A stretch of DNA of 6,840 nt from Candidatus Spechtiibacteriota bacterium (GCA_016177905.1 JACOUK010000030.1:1-6840), one strand, 5' to 3'. Shown: positions 1 through 6,049, counted from the first letter of the stretch. Notes: generated by a model from the letters alone, not told the origin. Made by a program: numbers and translations.

Positions 1-560
1 ATCAAAAGATAGGTGAGCCGAAACCAATCTTTTTTATCAAAGAGCTTCATAAGGTCCTGTTCAATTTTTACAGGATCCTGCTCGTTTGTCAAATCAAGAT
101 GGCGCGACACCCGGCGCACATGCGTATCAACCGCGATTCCTTCCACTATGCCATACGCGTTCCCCAAAACAATATTCGCGGTTTTCCGGGCAACGCCTGG
201 AAGCTCAATCATCTCTTTCATCGTCTTTGGCAATTCCCCTCCGAATTTTTCACGTATCATTTTCGCCGCCTCGATAATATGTTTTGCCTTATTATGATAA
301 AAACCAGTCGAGCGAACTTCCTGCTCAAAAATTTTACACTCGGCGTTCGCAAAATCGTCAACGGTTTTATATTTTTTAAAAAGTTTTCCAGTTACCTCGT
401 TCACCTTCTTGTCCGTGCATTGCGCGGAAAGAATCACCGCAACCAAAATCTGGATATTGTTATGGTACTTTAAAACAATTTTTGCGTAAGGATATGCTTT
501 CGTAAGCCGCGCTAAAATTGCTTTTGCCCGTTTCTTTTTTTGTTCAAAAATTTCCTTCAT
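1..560 (-). CDS. nth: Endonuclease III (DNA glycosylase/AP lyase), C-terminus cut by window edge
   Basis: I read 186 codons from ATG at 560 to the window edge. The protein is a HhH-GPD base-excision enzyme that removes oxidised pyrimidines and nicks the abasic site. Visible: LSAQCTD at about 44-50 (intercalating Gln region), the STGFYHNKA segment at 84-92, the helix-hairpin-helix LPGVARKTAN at 120-129 with catalytic Lys126, and VDTHVRR at 144-150 with catalytic Asp145. The E. coli enzyme has 211 residues and carries its [4Fe-4S] cysteines in the last 25, so the missing end should hold that cluster. It starts 10 nt after the TAA of the DUF475 gene, so the two are probably cotranscribed. The start is fixed by an in-frame TAA at 581-579 with no other start codon between. 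The upstream AAGCGGA is a poor ribosome site lying almost on the ATG. Family assignment is very secure. Confidence 0.96.
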   Translation of the reverse strand, partial: MKEIFEQKKKRAKAILARLTKAYPYAKIVLKYHNNIQILVAVILSAQCTDKKVNEVTGKLFKKYKTVDDFANAECKIFEQEVRSTGFYHNKAKHIIEAAKMIREKFGGELPKTMKEMIELPGVARKTANIVLGNAYGIVEGIAVDTHVRRVSRHLDLTNEQDPVKIEQDLMKLFDKKDWFRLTYLL

Positions 561-570
561 TCCGCTTTCG

Positions 571-1497
571 TTATACCTTTACAGCTTTGCGAATTTTTAT
601 TTCTCTCCAGGAAAGCCAAAAAAATACGGCAACGATGACAAGGGTGTTCACCGGTGCGACCCAGGAAGAAATCTCTTTTCCAAAACTTTCAAAAATCATA
701 AGAGTTCCAAGCGCCCCCACCGAATACATCGCCCCGTTTTTTAAGTAGCGGTATTTCCGCACAGTCTCAAGCCCTTTGACTGTAAAAAAACGAACAATAA
801 AAGCCCCGATTCCGTTTCCAACAAGAATAAGAGGCACGGAAATCGTAAACGCGAAAGAGCCCAAAATCCCATCAGCAGAAAAAGTGGCGTCGAGAATCTC
901 TAAGTACAAAATCTTGCTCACATCGCTCGCGGTTGAACCCTTGAGTTTTTTCTCCTCGGCCTCCGCGCTCCGCTTAAAACCAGAGGTCAGAAAAAATCCC
1001 GTGGAACCTATGACTGCGGCAAACGCCATGAGAGGGTTTGCGTGCACCGCAAACCACACAAGGAGCGCGATAAGAATAGACGCAAGTGTATAAAACCACA
1101 CGGCCTGCTGATGGATAAATCGCTCAAGAAAAAACGCGTATTCTTTTTCTTCTTCAAAAAGCCAGTGCAGGGCGAGCAACAAAAGATACACTCCCGCTCC
1201 CACAAGCAGAACCGCTTTTGACTGCTCGATAATCTCTCTGATATGCGGATCGCTGCTGAATGCCGCGGAAAAAGATCCGAAAAATCCCAACGACGGACTT
1301 GTGATCCAGACAATCGCAGTCGGGAGCAGTCCCCGAACAACAAATACCGCAAAGAGAATTCCCCAAAATAAAAACCACCGCCTCGCCCGCGCCGACATCG
1401 TGCGCAACACATCGGCGTTAATAACGGCATTATCAATGCTGGAGATAACCTCAAAAAATATAAGCCCAAAAATGACAAAAATAAAATCAAATTGCAT
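571..1497 (-). CDS. DUF475 / TerC-like integral membrane protein
   Basis: 308 residues, strongly hydrophobic, with about seven to nine predicted membrane segments (roughly 3-20, 42-64, 93-113, 132-150, 155-172, 197-216, 219-238, 256-270, 283-297). Two family signatures are present: FEVISSIDNAVINADVLRTM at 15-34 with Asp22, and a second acidic block LEILDATFSADG at 199-210 with Glu200, Asp203 and Asp209; then RYLKNGAMYSVGAL at 250-263. These match the DUF475 branch of the TerC superfamily. Acidic residues inside membrane helices fit metal-ion handling, and TerC/Alx relatives have been linked to Mn2+ export and tellurite resistance. No substrate is established for this branch, so transport is inference. 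A basic, charged loop at 174-187 follows a membrane helix and is probably cytoplasmic. It seems to lead a two-gene unit with nth, and a -10 box 6 nt before the ATG suggests a leaderless mRNA. Confidence 0.9.
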   Translation of the reverse strand: MQFDFIFVIFGLIFFEVISSIDNAVINADVLRTMSARARRWFLFWGILFAVFVVRGLLPTAIVWITSPSLGFFGSFSAAFSSDPHIREIIEQSKAVLLVGAGVYLLLLALHWLFEEEKEYAFFLERFIHQQAVWFYTLASILIALLVWFAVHANPLMAFAAVIGSTGFFLTSGFKRSAEAEEKKLKGSTASDVSKILYLEILDATFSADGILGSFAFTISVPLILVGNGIGAFIVRFFTVKGLETVRKYRYLKNGAMYSVGALGTLMIFESFGKEISSWVAPVNTLVIVAVFFWLSWREIKIRKAVKV

Positions 1498-1509
1498 AGC
1501 GCGATTATA
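1498..1509 (-). promoter_or_regulatory. Probable -10 promoter element of the DUF475-nth unit (leaderless start)
   Basis: On the minus strand a perfect TATAAT (1509-1504) is followed by six bases (CGCGCT) and then the ATG at 1497. Transcription normally begins about 7 nt after the -10 box, which puts the first base of the mRNA at or next to the A of the ATG. No Shine-Dalgarno is present. The -35 is not convincing: TTGCTA at 1536-1531 would need a 21-bp spacer. The -10 call is good; leaderless translation is inference. Confidence 0.7.
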
Positions 1510-1546
1510 GCATTTTTGAGACCTTCCTTATAGCAACGAGACGAAA

Positions 1547-1702
1547 AGCTTGGTGAATAATTGCCTTCCGGCTCATTCTCGCCCCGTAAGCGGAGGGGCT
1601 ACGAGGCTCGGGCTGGTTTGCCGAGCACTCAAAGTGCTTTGAGTGCTCGGACCATGCCAAACCAACCCTCAAATCCGCCGGAAGGCAATTTTTCACCAAG
1701 CT
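1547..1702. repeat. 156-bp nested inverted repeat (26-bp terminal arms) between helicase and DUF475 genes
   Basis: The ends 1547-1572 and 1677-1702 are inverted copies of 26 bp with one mismatch. Inside lie a second pair, 1610-1620 with 1658-1668 (11 bp, one mismatch), a short hairpin GCCCC/GGGGC at 1581-1599, and a perfect inner palindrome at 1621-1650. The right end lies on the last base of the helicase TGA stop. The structure resembles a small non-autonomous element (MITE-like) or a composite of palindromic repeats; no transposase is encoded. As RNA from the helicase side it would fold into a long stem followed by TTTTCG, so it could help end or stabilise that transcript, but the U-tract is weak. 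A 66-codon open frame that covers it looks like a by-product of the repeat. Confidence 0.85.
1621..1650. repeat. Perfect inner palindrome of the nested repeat
   Basis: Arms 1621-1634 (CCGAGCACTCAAAG) and 1637-1650 (CTTTGAGTGCTCGG) are exact reverse complements around a 2-nt centre. It sits in the middle of the larger inverted repeat and would form the tip of a cruciform or RNA hairpin. A dyad this perfect could also be a protein-binding site; nothing in the sequence decides between these. Confidence 0.85.
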
Positions 1703-4700
1703 CAAGATGAAGCAACATTTCTTAGTTTGCAGTATTCACATCTTGTATCTTTACACCGTGTATTCCAAAACGCCAATCCGAGAATTTCAGCCGTGACATC
1801 TTGGATTTTATATTCAAGCTCCCGGACGTCGTTCGAAGAAATTTCAAATTTTTCCTTGTAAAACTTTCCCGTATTTTTCTCCGGTTCCACAAAATCAATC
1901 TCGCCAGAAGTCATGCGATATGGCGAATCAGGCATCTTATCAAGCAGTAATTTATAAAACACAAGCTGTCTCTTTTCGTTCCCCCGTGCATCCTTGGTCT
2001 TGCTCTCGAGCGCGTTACGCGTCTTTCTCTTGCCGGTTTTGTAATCAACTACATTGACAAATTCAAGGGGGGTCTGACCCCCTTTTGGGGGGTCAGACCC
2101 CCCTTGAATTTCTATTTTATCTATCTTGCCGGTCAGTCGCACTTCGCCGTCCAGCATCACGCCGCCGATTTTAAATTCATTTACAGTCCTTGTGTCCGGA
2201 TTTCGCGCGCCTAAATCATAATTATCAAAATACGCCGCAAGCGCTTTTTCGCCTCTTTCCTTATAGCGCGCTATTTCAATATCCAAAAATGGCTGCTGGG
2301 AAAGATTTTTCGCGAATTCACGAAGTAAAAAATCTTTACCCGCGCCTTTTTTGTCAAAAAAACTTTTAAGCGCTGCGTGCGCCGCGTTGCCGTACAAAAG
2401 ATAGGGCTGTTGAGCCTCGGGTAATTGCAGGAGATTGCGATAGAAATACCGCCACGGGCAGAGAAGATAATTATTGAGCGCGGTTGCCGAAAAGCCGCGC
2501 TTCAAAAATAGCGCCCGTAAAAATTCCGCGTCAGAAACGTTGGGAAAACTCGGCTTTGATTCCTGAATAAAAAAACGCGGCGATTCTTCTAATCTTTTTT
2601 CATAACGGCTCATATCTCCCCGCACAACAAGTTCGGGCGTAATTTCGCCGATAAAGCGGCTTTTTGCGTGCGCTCGGCCGTCGCTCGCGCAAAGGGGCGC
2701 GCTGATCGACACCCCGTGTCGCGCTCTTGTCAGCGCGACATAAAAAAGCCGCCGATTATCCTCAATATCATCGCGACCGTCGTAAACAGTTTCGACGACT
2801 GGAAATAATTTGAGAATATCCGGACGTTTTCTGCCGCCCCACCGCGCATCAATACAGCCCGACAAAATAACATAGTCAAACTCGAGGCCCTTGGCTTTAT
2901 GCGCAGTCATCAGCCGCACGGCATTCGAGGGCAAACGTAAAAACTGCTGGTTGAGCCCAATCCCATAGCGATTCAAAAGATGAAGGTGCGACACAAAGTC
3001 CCGGAGCGTGAAATTGCGTTTCCTTTGCGTAAGACCCTTTAATTCGGAAAAAAGCTTGTGAAATACCCCAATGCGGCTCAAGGAGTCTCCTCTCGCGATG
3101 TATTCGTAAAAACCAGAATCGCGAGCTATAAGCTCAAAAGCTTGCGGCGCATTTTTACTCTCGGCGGCAGAAATCCACGAGGAAAGATTTTGCGAAAATT
3201 CATATATTCTTTCGGCTGACGCAATGCCGCTTTTCCGCATCAAGTCTCTATCAGCCATAATCCAAAAAATATTCTTCAGCTTTCGCGCTAACGCGCGCAC
3301 ACTTACGAGTTTATACACATCGAACGCGGGAATGTGTAAAAAATCAATAAACAAAAGCTTTACAAGATCTTCGTCAATGACGTCCCTGCGCAAGGAAACG
3401 ACAGACAAATCGCGCCGCGAGGCAAAACTCAAAAGCGCGATGAAATTTTTTATGGCCGCATCTTCAAAGATACTCCGACTTGACTCTATCGTATGGACAA
3501 TCCCTTCTTTTGAAAGCGCGTCGGATATGCTGTCGCCCTCGCGATTTTCGCGATAGAGCACCGCGATTTCATTGGCCGAAATTCCTTCGGCTTGAAGTTC
3601 TTTTATTTTCTCTTTGATGAAATACATCTCAAGCTCGGGGGTTTCTGGTTCATAGATTTCTACTTGACGCTCGAGGCGAAGGCCCGCCTGCGTGGCCGGA
3701 GCCACTTCGGCGAGGCGAAGGCCCGCGGCAACCAAAGAGTCGTCTATTCCTTTGATATAGTTTACTATTCGCTCACGGTTGTTTCGTATAACGCTCTGTG
3801 ATGAATCTATAATTTTTTGATGGGATCTGTAATTTTTTTGAAGCGTTATTATCTTTGAAGCGGGAAATTTGTCTTTGAAATGCAGGATATTTGCAAGCGA
3901 AGCGCCCTGAAAACGAAAAATCGCCTGCTTCTCATCGCCGACCACAAAGATGTTGGCCTGCCCCGAGCCCTGTCGAGGGGGCGCTTCTTTTTGTACGATA
4001 CGCTCCACGACCTCATTTTGCGCGGAGTTTGTGTCCTGATGCTCATCAATTAAAATGTACTTAAAATTTTCGCAAAGTCGCCGACGCAAATCGGTATCAT
4101 GCCGCAATGCGCGCGTCACATACAAGATCATGTCCTCATAATCATAATCGCCTGCTTCAGATAATTTTCCCCGATACCTTTGATAGACCTCGCAAAATTC
4201 CTTATTTTTTTCTATTCGTTTCTGCGCTTCTTGATATTCGCCTTTCATTTTGCCTTTGTGCGGCCCCTTTGTATGATACAGATCTTCTCGGCCGGCAAGT
4301 TCTTCTTCCGCTTTTCCCACAATTGCCGCGTACTCATCATGCGATACACCCTCGCGCTTCAAATCGCTTATCGCTTTTTTTATAATCGCGATATAGTTGA
4401 CATAGGGGTTTTGGAGATTAAAATGTTCGAAATTGCCGCTTTTGATTATTTCTTCCAAAATTTGCGCTTGATCCACTTCTGGTATATTGCCGCCTTCCCC
4501 GTACGCGCTTTTTGTTTTTGTGCCGCCCTCCACCAAAAAAGAGTCCGGATTCTGCCTGATAATTTCGTTGCAAAATCCGTGAAAAGTTGAAATGTTTACC
4601 GCATAAGCGCTCGCGCCCAAAATTTCAAAAAGCCGGCGGCGCATATTCGCCGCGGCGTTTTCTGTAAACGTAAGCGCCAAAATTTCTTCGGGCCTCGCTT

Positions 4701-4860
4701 TTCCCTGTAATAATATATTCGCGATCCGCAACGTCAAAACCTTGGTCTTGCCGGTCCCGGGCCCCGCGACAACCATTACAGGCCCCTCCAATATATCCAC
4801 CGCCTCTTTTTGCTCGGGGTTTAGTTGGGAGTAGAGTTTTTGAAAAACCGTATTTTCCAT
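1702..4860 (-). CDS. UvrD/PcrA-type (SF1A) DNA helicase fused to C-terminal RecB-family PD-(D/E)XK nuclease
   Basis: 1052 residues, against about 720 for UvrD; the extra C-terminus is a nuclease. Helicase motifs in order: Q motif LNPEQKEAV (13-21); Walker A GPGTGKT (33-39, Lys38); TFTENAAANMRRR near 64; STFHGF near 91; Walker B DEHQDT (272-277); GDEKQAIFRFQGA (308-320); NYRS (343-346); TAHKAKGLEFDYV (from 652); VALTRAR (708-714). Nuclease: LLCPWRYFYR around Cys801, GNAAHAAL with the motif His, GKIDKIE with Asp914, VVDYKTG with Asp939 and Lys941, and QLVFY (Gln965, Tyr969). Cysteines 801, 1036, 1041 and 1044 resemble the Fe-S set of AddB/AdnAB/Cas4-type nucleases, but the usual last position is Ala1050. 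The likely role is ATP-driven unwinding and resection of double-strand ends, as in AddAB/AdnAB; no partner subunit is visible here. Three repeat-like in-frame insertions lie at about 293-302, 379-397 and 917-934. The start fits a promoter just upstream. The domain call is secure, the pathway inferred. Confidence 0.95.
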   Translation of the reverse strand: MENTVFQKLYSQLNPEQKEAVDILEGPVMVVAGPGTGKTKVLTLRIANILLQGKARPEEILALTFTENAAANMRRRLFEILGASAYAVNISTFHGFCNEIIRQNPDSFLVEGGTKTKSAYGEGGNIPEVDQAQILEEIIKSGNFEHFNLQNPYVNYIAIIKKAISDLKREGVSHDEYAAIVGKAEEELAGREDLYHTKGPHKGKMKGEYQEAQKRIEKNKEFCEVYQRYRGKLSEAGDYDYEDMILYVTRALRHDTDLRRRLCENFKYILIDEHQDTNSAQNEVVERIVQKEAPPRQGSGQANIFVVGDEKQAIFRFQGASLANILHFKDKFPASKIITLQKNYRSHQKIIDSSQSVIRNNRERIVNYIKGIDDSLVAAGLRLAEVAPATQAGLRLERQVEIYEPETPELEMYFIKEKIKELQAEGISANEIAVLYRENREGDSISDALSKEGIVHTIESSRSIFEDAAIKNFIALLSFASRRDLSVVSLRRDVIDEDLVKLLFIDFLHIPAFDVYKLVSVRALARKLKNIFWIMADRDLMRKSGIASAERIYEFSQNLSSWISAAESKNAPQAFELIARDSGFYEYIARGDSLSRIGVFHKLFSELKGLTQRKRNFTLRDFVSHLHLLNRYGIGLNQQFLRLPSNAVRLMTAHKAKGLEFDYVILSGCIDARWGGRKRPDILKLFPVVETVYDGRDDIEDNRRLFYVALTRARHGVSISAPLCASDGRAHAKSRFIGEITPELVVRGDMSRYEKRLEESPRFFIQESKPSFPNVSDAEFLRALFLKRGFSATALNNYLLCPWRYFYRNLLQLPEAQQPYLLYGNAAHAALKSFFDKKGAGKDFLLREFAKNLSQQPFLDIEIARYKERGEKALAAYFDNYDLGARNPDTRTVNEFKIGGVMLDGEVRLTGKIDKIEIQGGSDPPKGGQTPLEFVNVVDYKTGKRKTRNALESKTKDARGNEKRQLVFYKLLLDKMPDSPYRMTSGEIDFVEPEKNTGKFYKEKFEISSNDVRELEYKIQDVTAEILGLAFWNTRCKDTRCEYCKLRNVASS
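2060..2110. repeat. 51-bp perfect palindrome inserted in frame in the nuclease domain
   Basis: Arms 2060-2082 and 2088-2110 are exact 23-bp inverted repeats around a 5-nt centre (TTTTG), with a core of the type GGGGGGTCTGACCCCC. The length is 17 codons, so the frame is kept. It encodes IQGGSDPPKGGQTPLEF-like sequence at about residues 917-934, between catalytic Asp914 and Asp939, where RecB-family nucleases have a short beta turn. The low-complexity Gly/Pro peptide and perfect symmetry point to an inserted repeat element, not native protein sequence. Confidence 0.92.
3672..3726. repeat. Repeat-like in-frame insertion with 16-bp direct repeats in helicase gene
   Basis: The 16-mer CGAGGCGAAGGCCCGC occurs at 3672-3687 and again at 3711-3726, exactly 39 bp (13 codons) apart. 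Between them lies a hairpin, GTGGC/GCCAC, at 3692-3705. On the coding strand the segment encodes AGLRLAEVAPATQAGLRLE (about residues 379-397), an AGLRL duplication after motif NYRS in a poorly conserved stretch. It is GC-rich against the surrounding AT-rich coding sequence. Probably an inserted repeat unit or a tandem expansion. Confidence 0.75.
3956..3982. repeat. Short GC-rich imperfect palindrome inserted in frame between helicase motifs II and III
   Basis: The segment contains CCCCGAGCCCTGTCGAGGGG (3961-3980), an imperfect dyad. It encodes PPRQGSGQA within residues 293-302, between the Walker B strand/helix (DEHQDT, 272) and motif III (GDEKQ, 308). Typical UvrD proteins run almost directly from this helix to the NxFVVGD strand, so about nine residues look extra. 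On the coding strand it resembles the widespread bacterial repeat core TTCGACAAGCTCAGG in degraded form; that comparison is from memory. Confidence 0.6.
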
Positions 4861-4898
4861 AGATGTTTTTATATTACACTCATTGTGCCCTCGTGCAA
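4861..4898 (-). promoter_or_regulatory. Promoter of the helicase-nuclease gene, near-leaderless
   Basis: A -35-like TTGCAC at 4898-4893 is followed by a 16-bp spacer and TAATAT at 4876-4871; an overlapping TATAAA lies at 4873-4868. Expected transcription start is about 4867-4860, leaving a leader of only 0-7 nt before the ATG at 4860. There is no Shine-Dalgarno in AAAAACATCT. The -35 directly follows the U-tract of the preceding terminator. Confidence 0.7.
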
Positions 4899-4900
4899 AA

Positions 4901-4926
4901 TAAAAAACATCCGATTATTCGGATGT
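4901..4926 (-). terminator. Rho-independent terminator after the small membrane protein gene
   Basis: On the minus strand, ACATCCGA (4926-4919), loop ATAA, TCGGATGT (4914-4907), then TTTTTTA. The 8-bp stem is perfect and begins 6 nt after the TAG of the upstream small gene. Confidence 0.88.
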
Positions 4927-4932
4927 CGGTTA

Positions 4933-5229
4933 CTAACTCGTATAATCTTCGCCCCTTTTTCCTTCAGCGCTCTCTTGGGGATTAAGATGCCTACAAGCAA
5001 CGCACGTTCGTCGAAGTGTCGAAAAAAAACCTTTTGACAATATAACAGACTGTAGTTCTTCAGATTTAGACTTGCGACCTTCATCGGCAAGATCACCGCT
5101 AAACCTCAAAAATCGTCCGCACTTCACGCATCGAAGTGAACGGATAGACCTTATCGTCAAAAAGACTACGGGGGCAATGAGCAGAACAATGATGAGCGCA
5201 ATGTTGCCAACTGTATCCGCAGTACCCAT
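4933..5229 (-). CDS. Small single-span membrane protein with two CxxC pairs, family not recognised
   Basis: 98 residues. One membrane helix at about 8-26 (NIALIIVLLIAPVVFLTI) is followed by the basic stretch RSIRSLR, so the positive-inside rule puts the C-terminal part in the cytoplasm. That part has CVKC (34-37) and CVAC (76-79), separated by 38 residues, the pattern of a treble-clef or zinc-ribbon metal site; the intervening segment is polar and the tail charged. I do not recognise the family. The ATG at 5229 has the best ribosome site in the window (AGGAGG, 5 nt spacing). It starts 29 nt after the exonuclease stop and ends at a terminator, so the two form a short operon. The strong ribosome site, codon-like composition and placement make it a real gene; zinc binding is inferred. 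Confidence 0.8.
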   Translation of the reverse strand: MGTADTVGNIALIIVLLIAPVVFLTIRSIRSLRCVKCGRFLRFSGDLADEGRKSKSEELQSVILSKGFFSTLRRTCVACRHLNPQESAEGKRGEDYTS

Positions 5230-5234
5230 ACTAT

Positions 5235-5240
5235 CCTCCT
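5235..5240 (-). promoter_or_regulatory. Strong Shine-Dalgarno AGGAGG
   Basis: AGGAGG on the minus strand, followed by ATAGT and the ATG at 5229. It fixes the start of the small membrane protein and contrasts with the other genes here, none of which has a comparable site. Confidence 0.9.
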
Positions 5241-5258
5241 ACTGTTTTTACGATTTTC

Positions 5259-6014
5259 TTACTCGTACGAATTTGATTCGTAATTAAGGTACTTGTTCCA
5301 ACTCTCAAAGAGTTTTTTTGTCGCGACGACGTCATCCATGCAATAGCGCGCGATTTCTTCGTAGCGGCCATCGTGAAACGCTTTTGGCACTTCTTCGCCG
5401 CTCATCCCTCCCTCTTTCGGACTTTCGATATGAAACGCTTTCGTCACAAAATGGAGCTTGGGCAAGCGGCGCACCGCGCCGTAAAAAGTAAGCTGATCCG
5501 ATAGGTCAACGTGCTGTGTCCCGAATTTCTGCGATGAAAGATAACGGTTGGGCATAAGGTTGCGCGACGGACGAATGCCATGAGCGGCCGAACGGATCAT
5601 CAAAAATGGCGCGTCAAACGCGCGGCCATTGAAAGTTACGAACGTGTAATAATTTCGCGAAACCTCCCAGAACTTTTCAAGTATCTCTTTTTCCGAACCT
5701 ACGCGATACTGTATGCCGCCATCTTCAAAGTCGAGGACCCCTCCCGACCTCCCCTTTGTAAGGGGAGGATTCGAGCCGTCGATTCTGAAATACACGGCCC
5801 CTTTATCTTGCTCATCAATCATCCCGATCGCGACGATTTCTCCCAAAAACGGAGAAAACGGCAATCCCCTCTTAATATTCTCAAGTTCCTTTTCTACTTG
5901 GTCATCGCTCGACGCGTCTCGTTCCGCCCATTGGCGAAAATAACTCTTCGTCGTCTCGTCAAGCTCGTCGTATTGCTTCCCGATTGTTTCGATGTCGAAA
6001 ACGAGGTAGGACAT
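5259..6014 (-). CDS. Predicted DEDDy 3'-5' exonuclease related to the PolB exonuclease domain (COG3298/PF10108-like)
   Basis: 251 residues with an RNase H-fold exonuclease core. Exo I is VFDIET at 5-10 (Asp7, Glu9), Exo II is TFNGRAFDAPFL at 127-138 (Asp134), and Exo III is ARYCMDDVVATKKLF at 222-236 (Tyr224 and Asp228, a YxxxD arrangement). Two-metal-ion removal of nucleotides from 3' ends is expected; the specific substrate is unknown. The FNG-x-x-FD form and the region TQHVDLSDQL (166-175) match the stand-alone family related to DNA polymerase B proofreading domains. Residues about 79-93 (GSNPPLTKGRSGGV) are encoded by a palindrome and lie between Exo I and Exo II, away from the catalytic residues. 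The ATG at 6014 immediately precedes SYLVFDIET and has a -10 box 6 nt before it. It leads an operon with the small membrane protein. Confidence 0.93.
   Translation of the reverse strand: MSYLVFDIETIGKQYDELDETTKSYFRQWAERDASSDDQVEKELENIKRGLPFSPFLGEIVAIGMIDEQDKGAVYFRIDGSNPPLTKGRSGGVLDFEDGGIQYRVGSEKEILEKFWEVSRNYYTFVTFNGRAFDAPFLMIRSAAHGIRPSRNLMPNRYLSSQKFGTQHVDLSDQLTFYGAVRRLPKLHFVTKAFHIESPKEGGMSGEEVPKAFHDGRYEEIARYCMDDVVATKKLFESWNKYLNYESNSYE
5736..5780. repeat. Palindromic element inserted in frame in the exonuclease gene
   Basis: The core is CCTCCCCTT / AAGGGGAGG (5748-5756 with 5760-5768, loop TGT), flanked by a further CCCCTCCC at 5738-5745. It encodes about 15 residues including NPPLTKGRSGGV. 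Peptides of this type turn up inside unrelated proteins of candidate-phylum bacteria, where they come from a dispersed DNA repeat; that is recollection and not tested here. The segment separates strand VYFRI from the region leading to Exo II. Confidence 0.82.
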
Positions 6015-6049
6015 AAAAAAATCATATCATAAAATTCCTCAAATAAAAA
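6015..6049 (-). promoter_or_regulatory. Probable leaderless promoter of the exonuclease operon
   Basis: TATGAT (6026-6021) is followed by six T residues and then the ATG at 6014, the same geometry as before the DUF475 gene. With a 17-bp spacer the -35 would be TTTTTA at 6049-6044, inside the U-tract of the preceding terminator and only a weak match. No Shine-Dalgarno lies at a workable distance. Confidence 0.6.

Noticed and set aside
99..473. Plus-strand open frame of 124 codons opposite nth
   Set aside because: It is antisense to a secure nth reading frame, has skewed composition and no recognisable motif.
1505..1705. A 66-codon minus-strand open frame between the helicase and DUF475 genes
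   Set aside because: It lies almost wholly in the nested inverted repeat, overlaps the helicase stop and has no ribosome site or family signature.
3672..3726. CRISPR-like array because of two exact 16-bp repeats
   Set aside because: Only two units, inside a coding frame, with a spacing that is a whole number of codons and no cas genes nearby.
4180..4590. Plus-strand open frame of 136 codons opposite the helicase
   Set aside because: A Phe-rich reverse of helicase coding sequence; the helicase reading is supported by motifs throughout.
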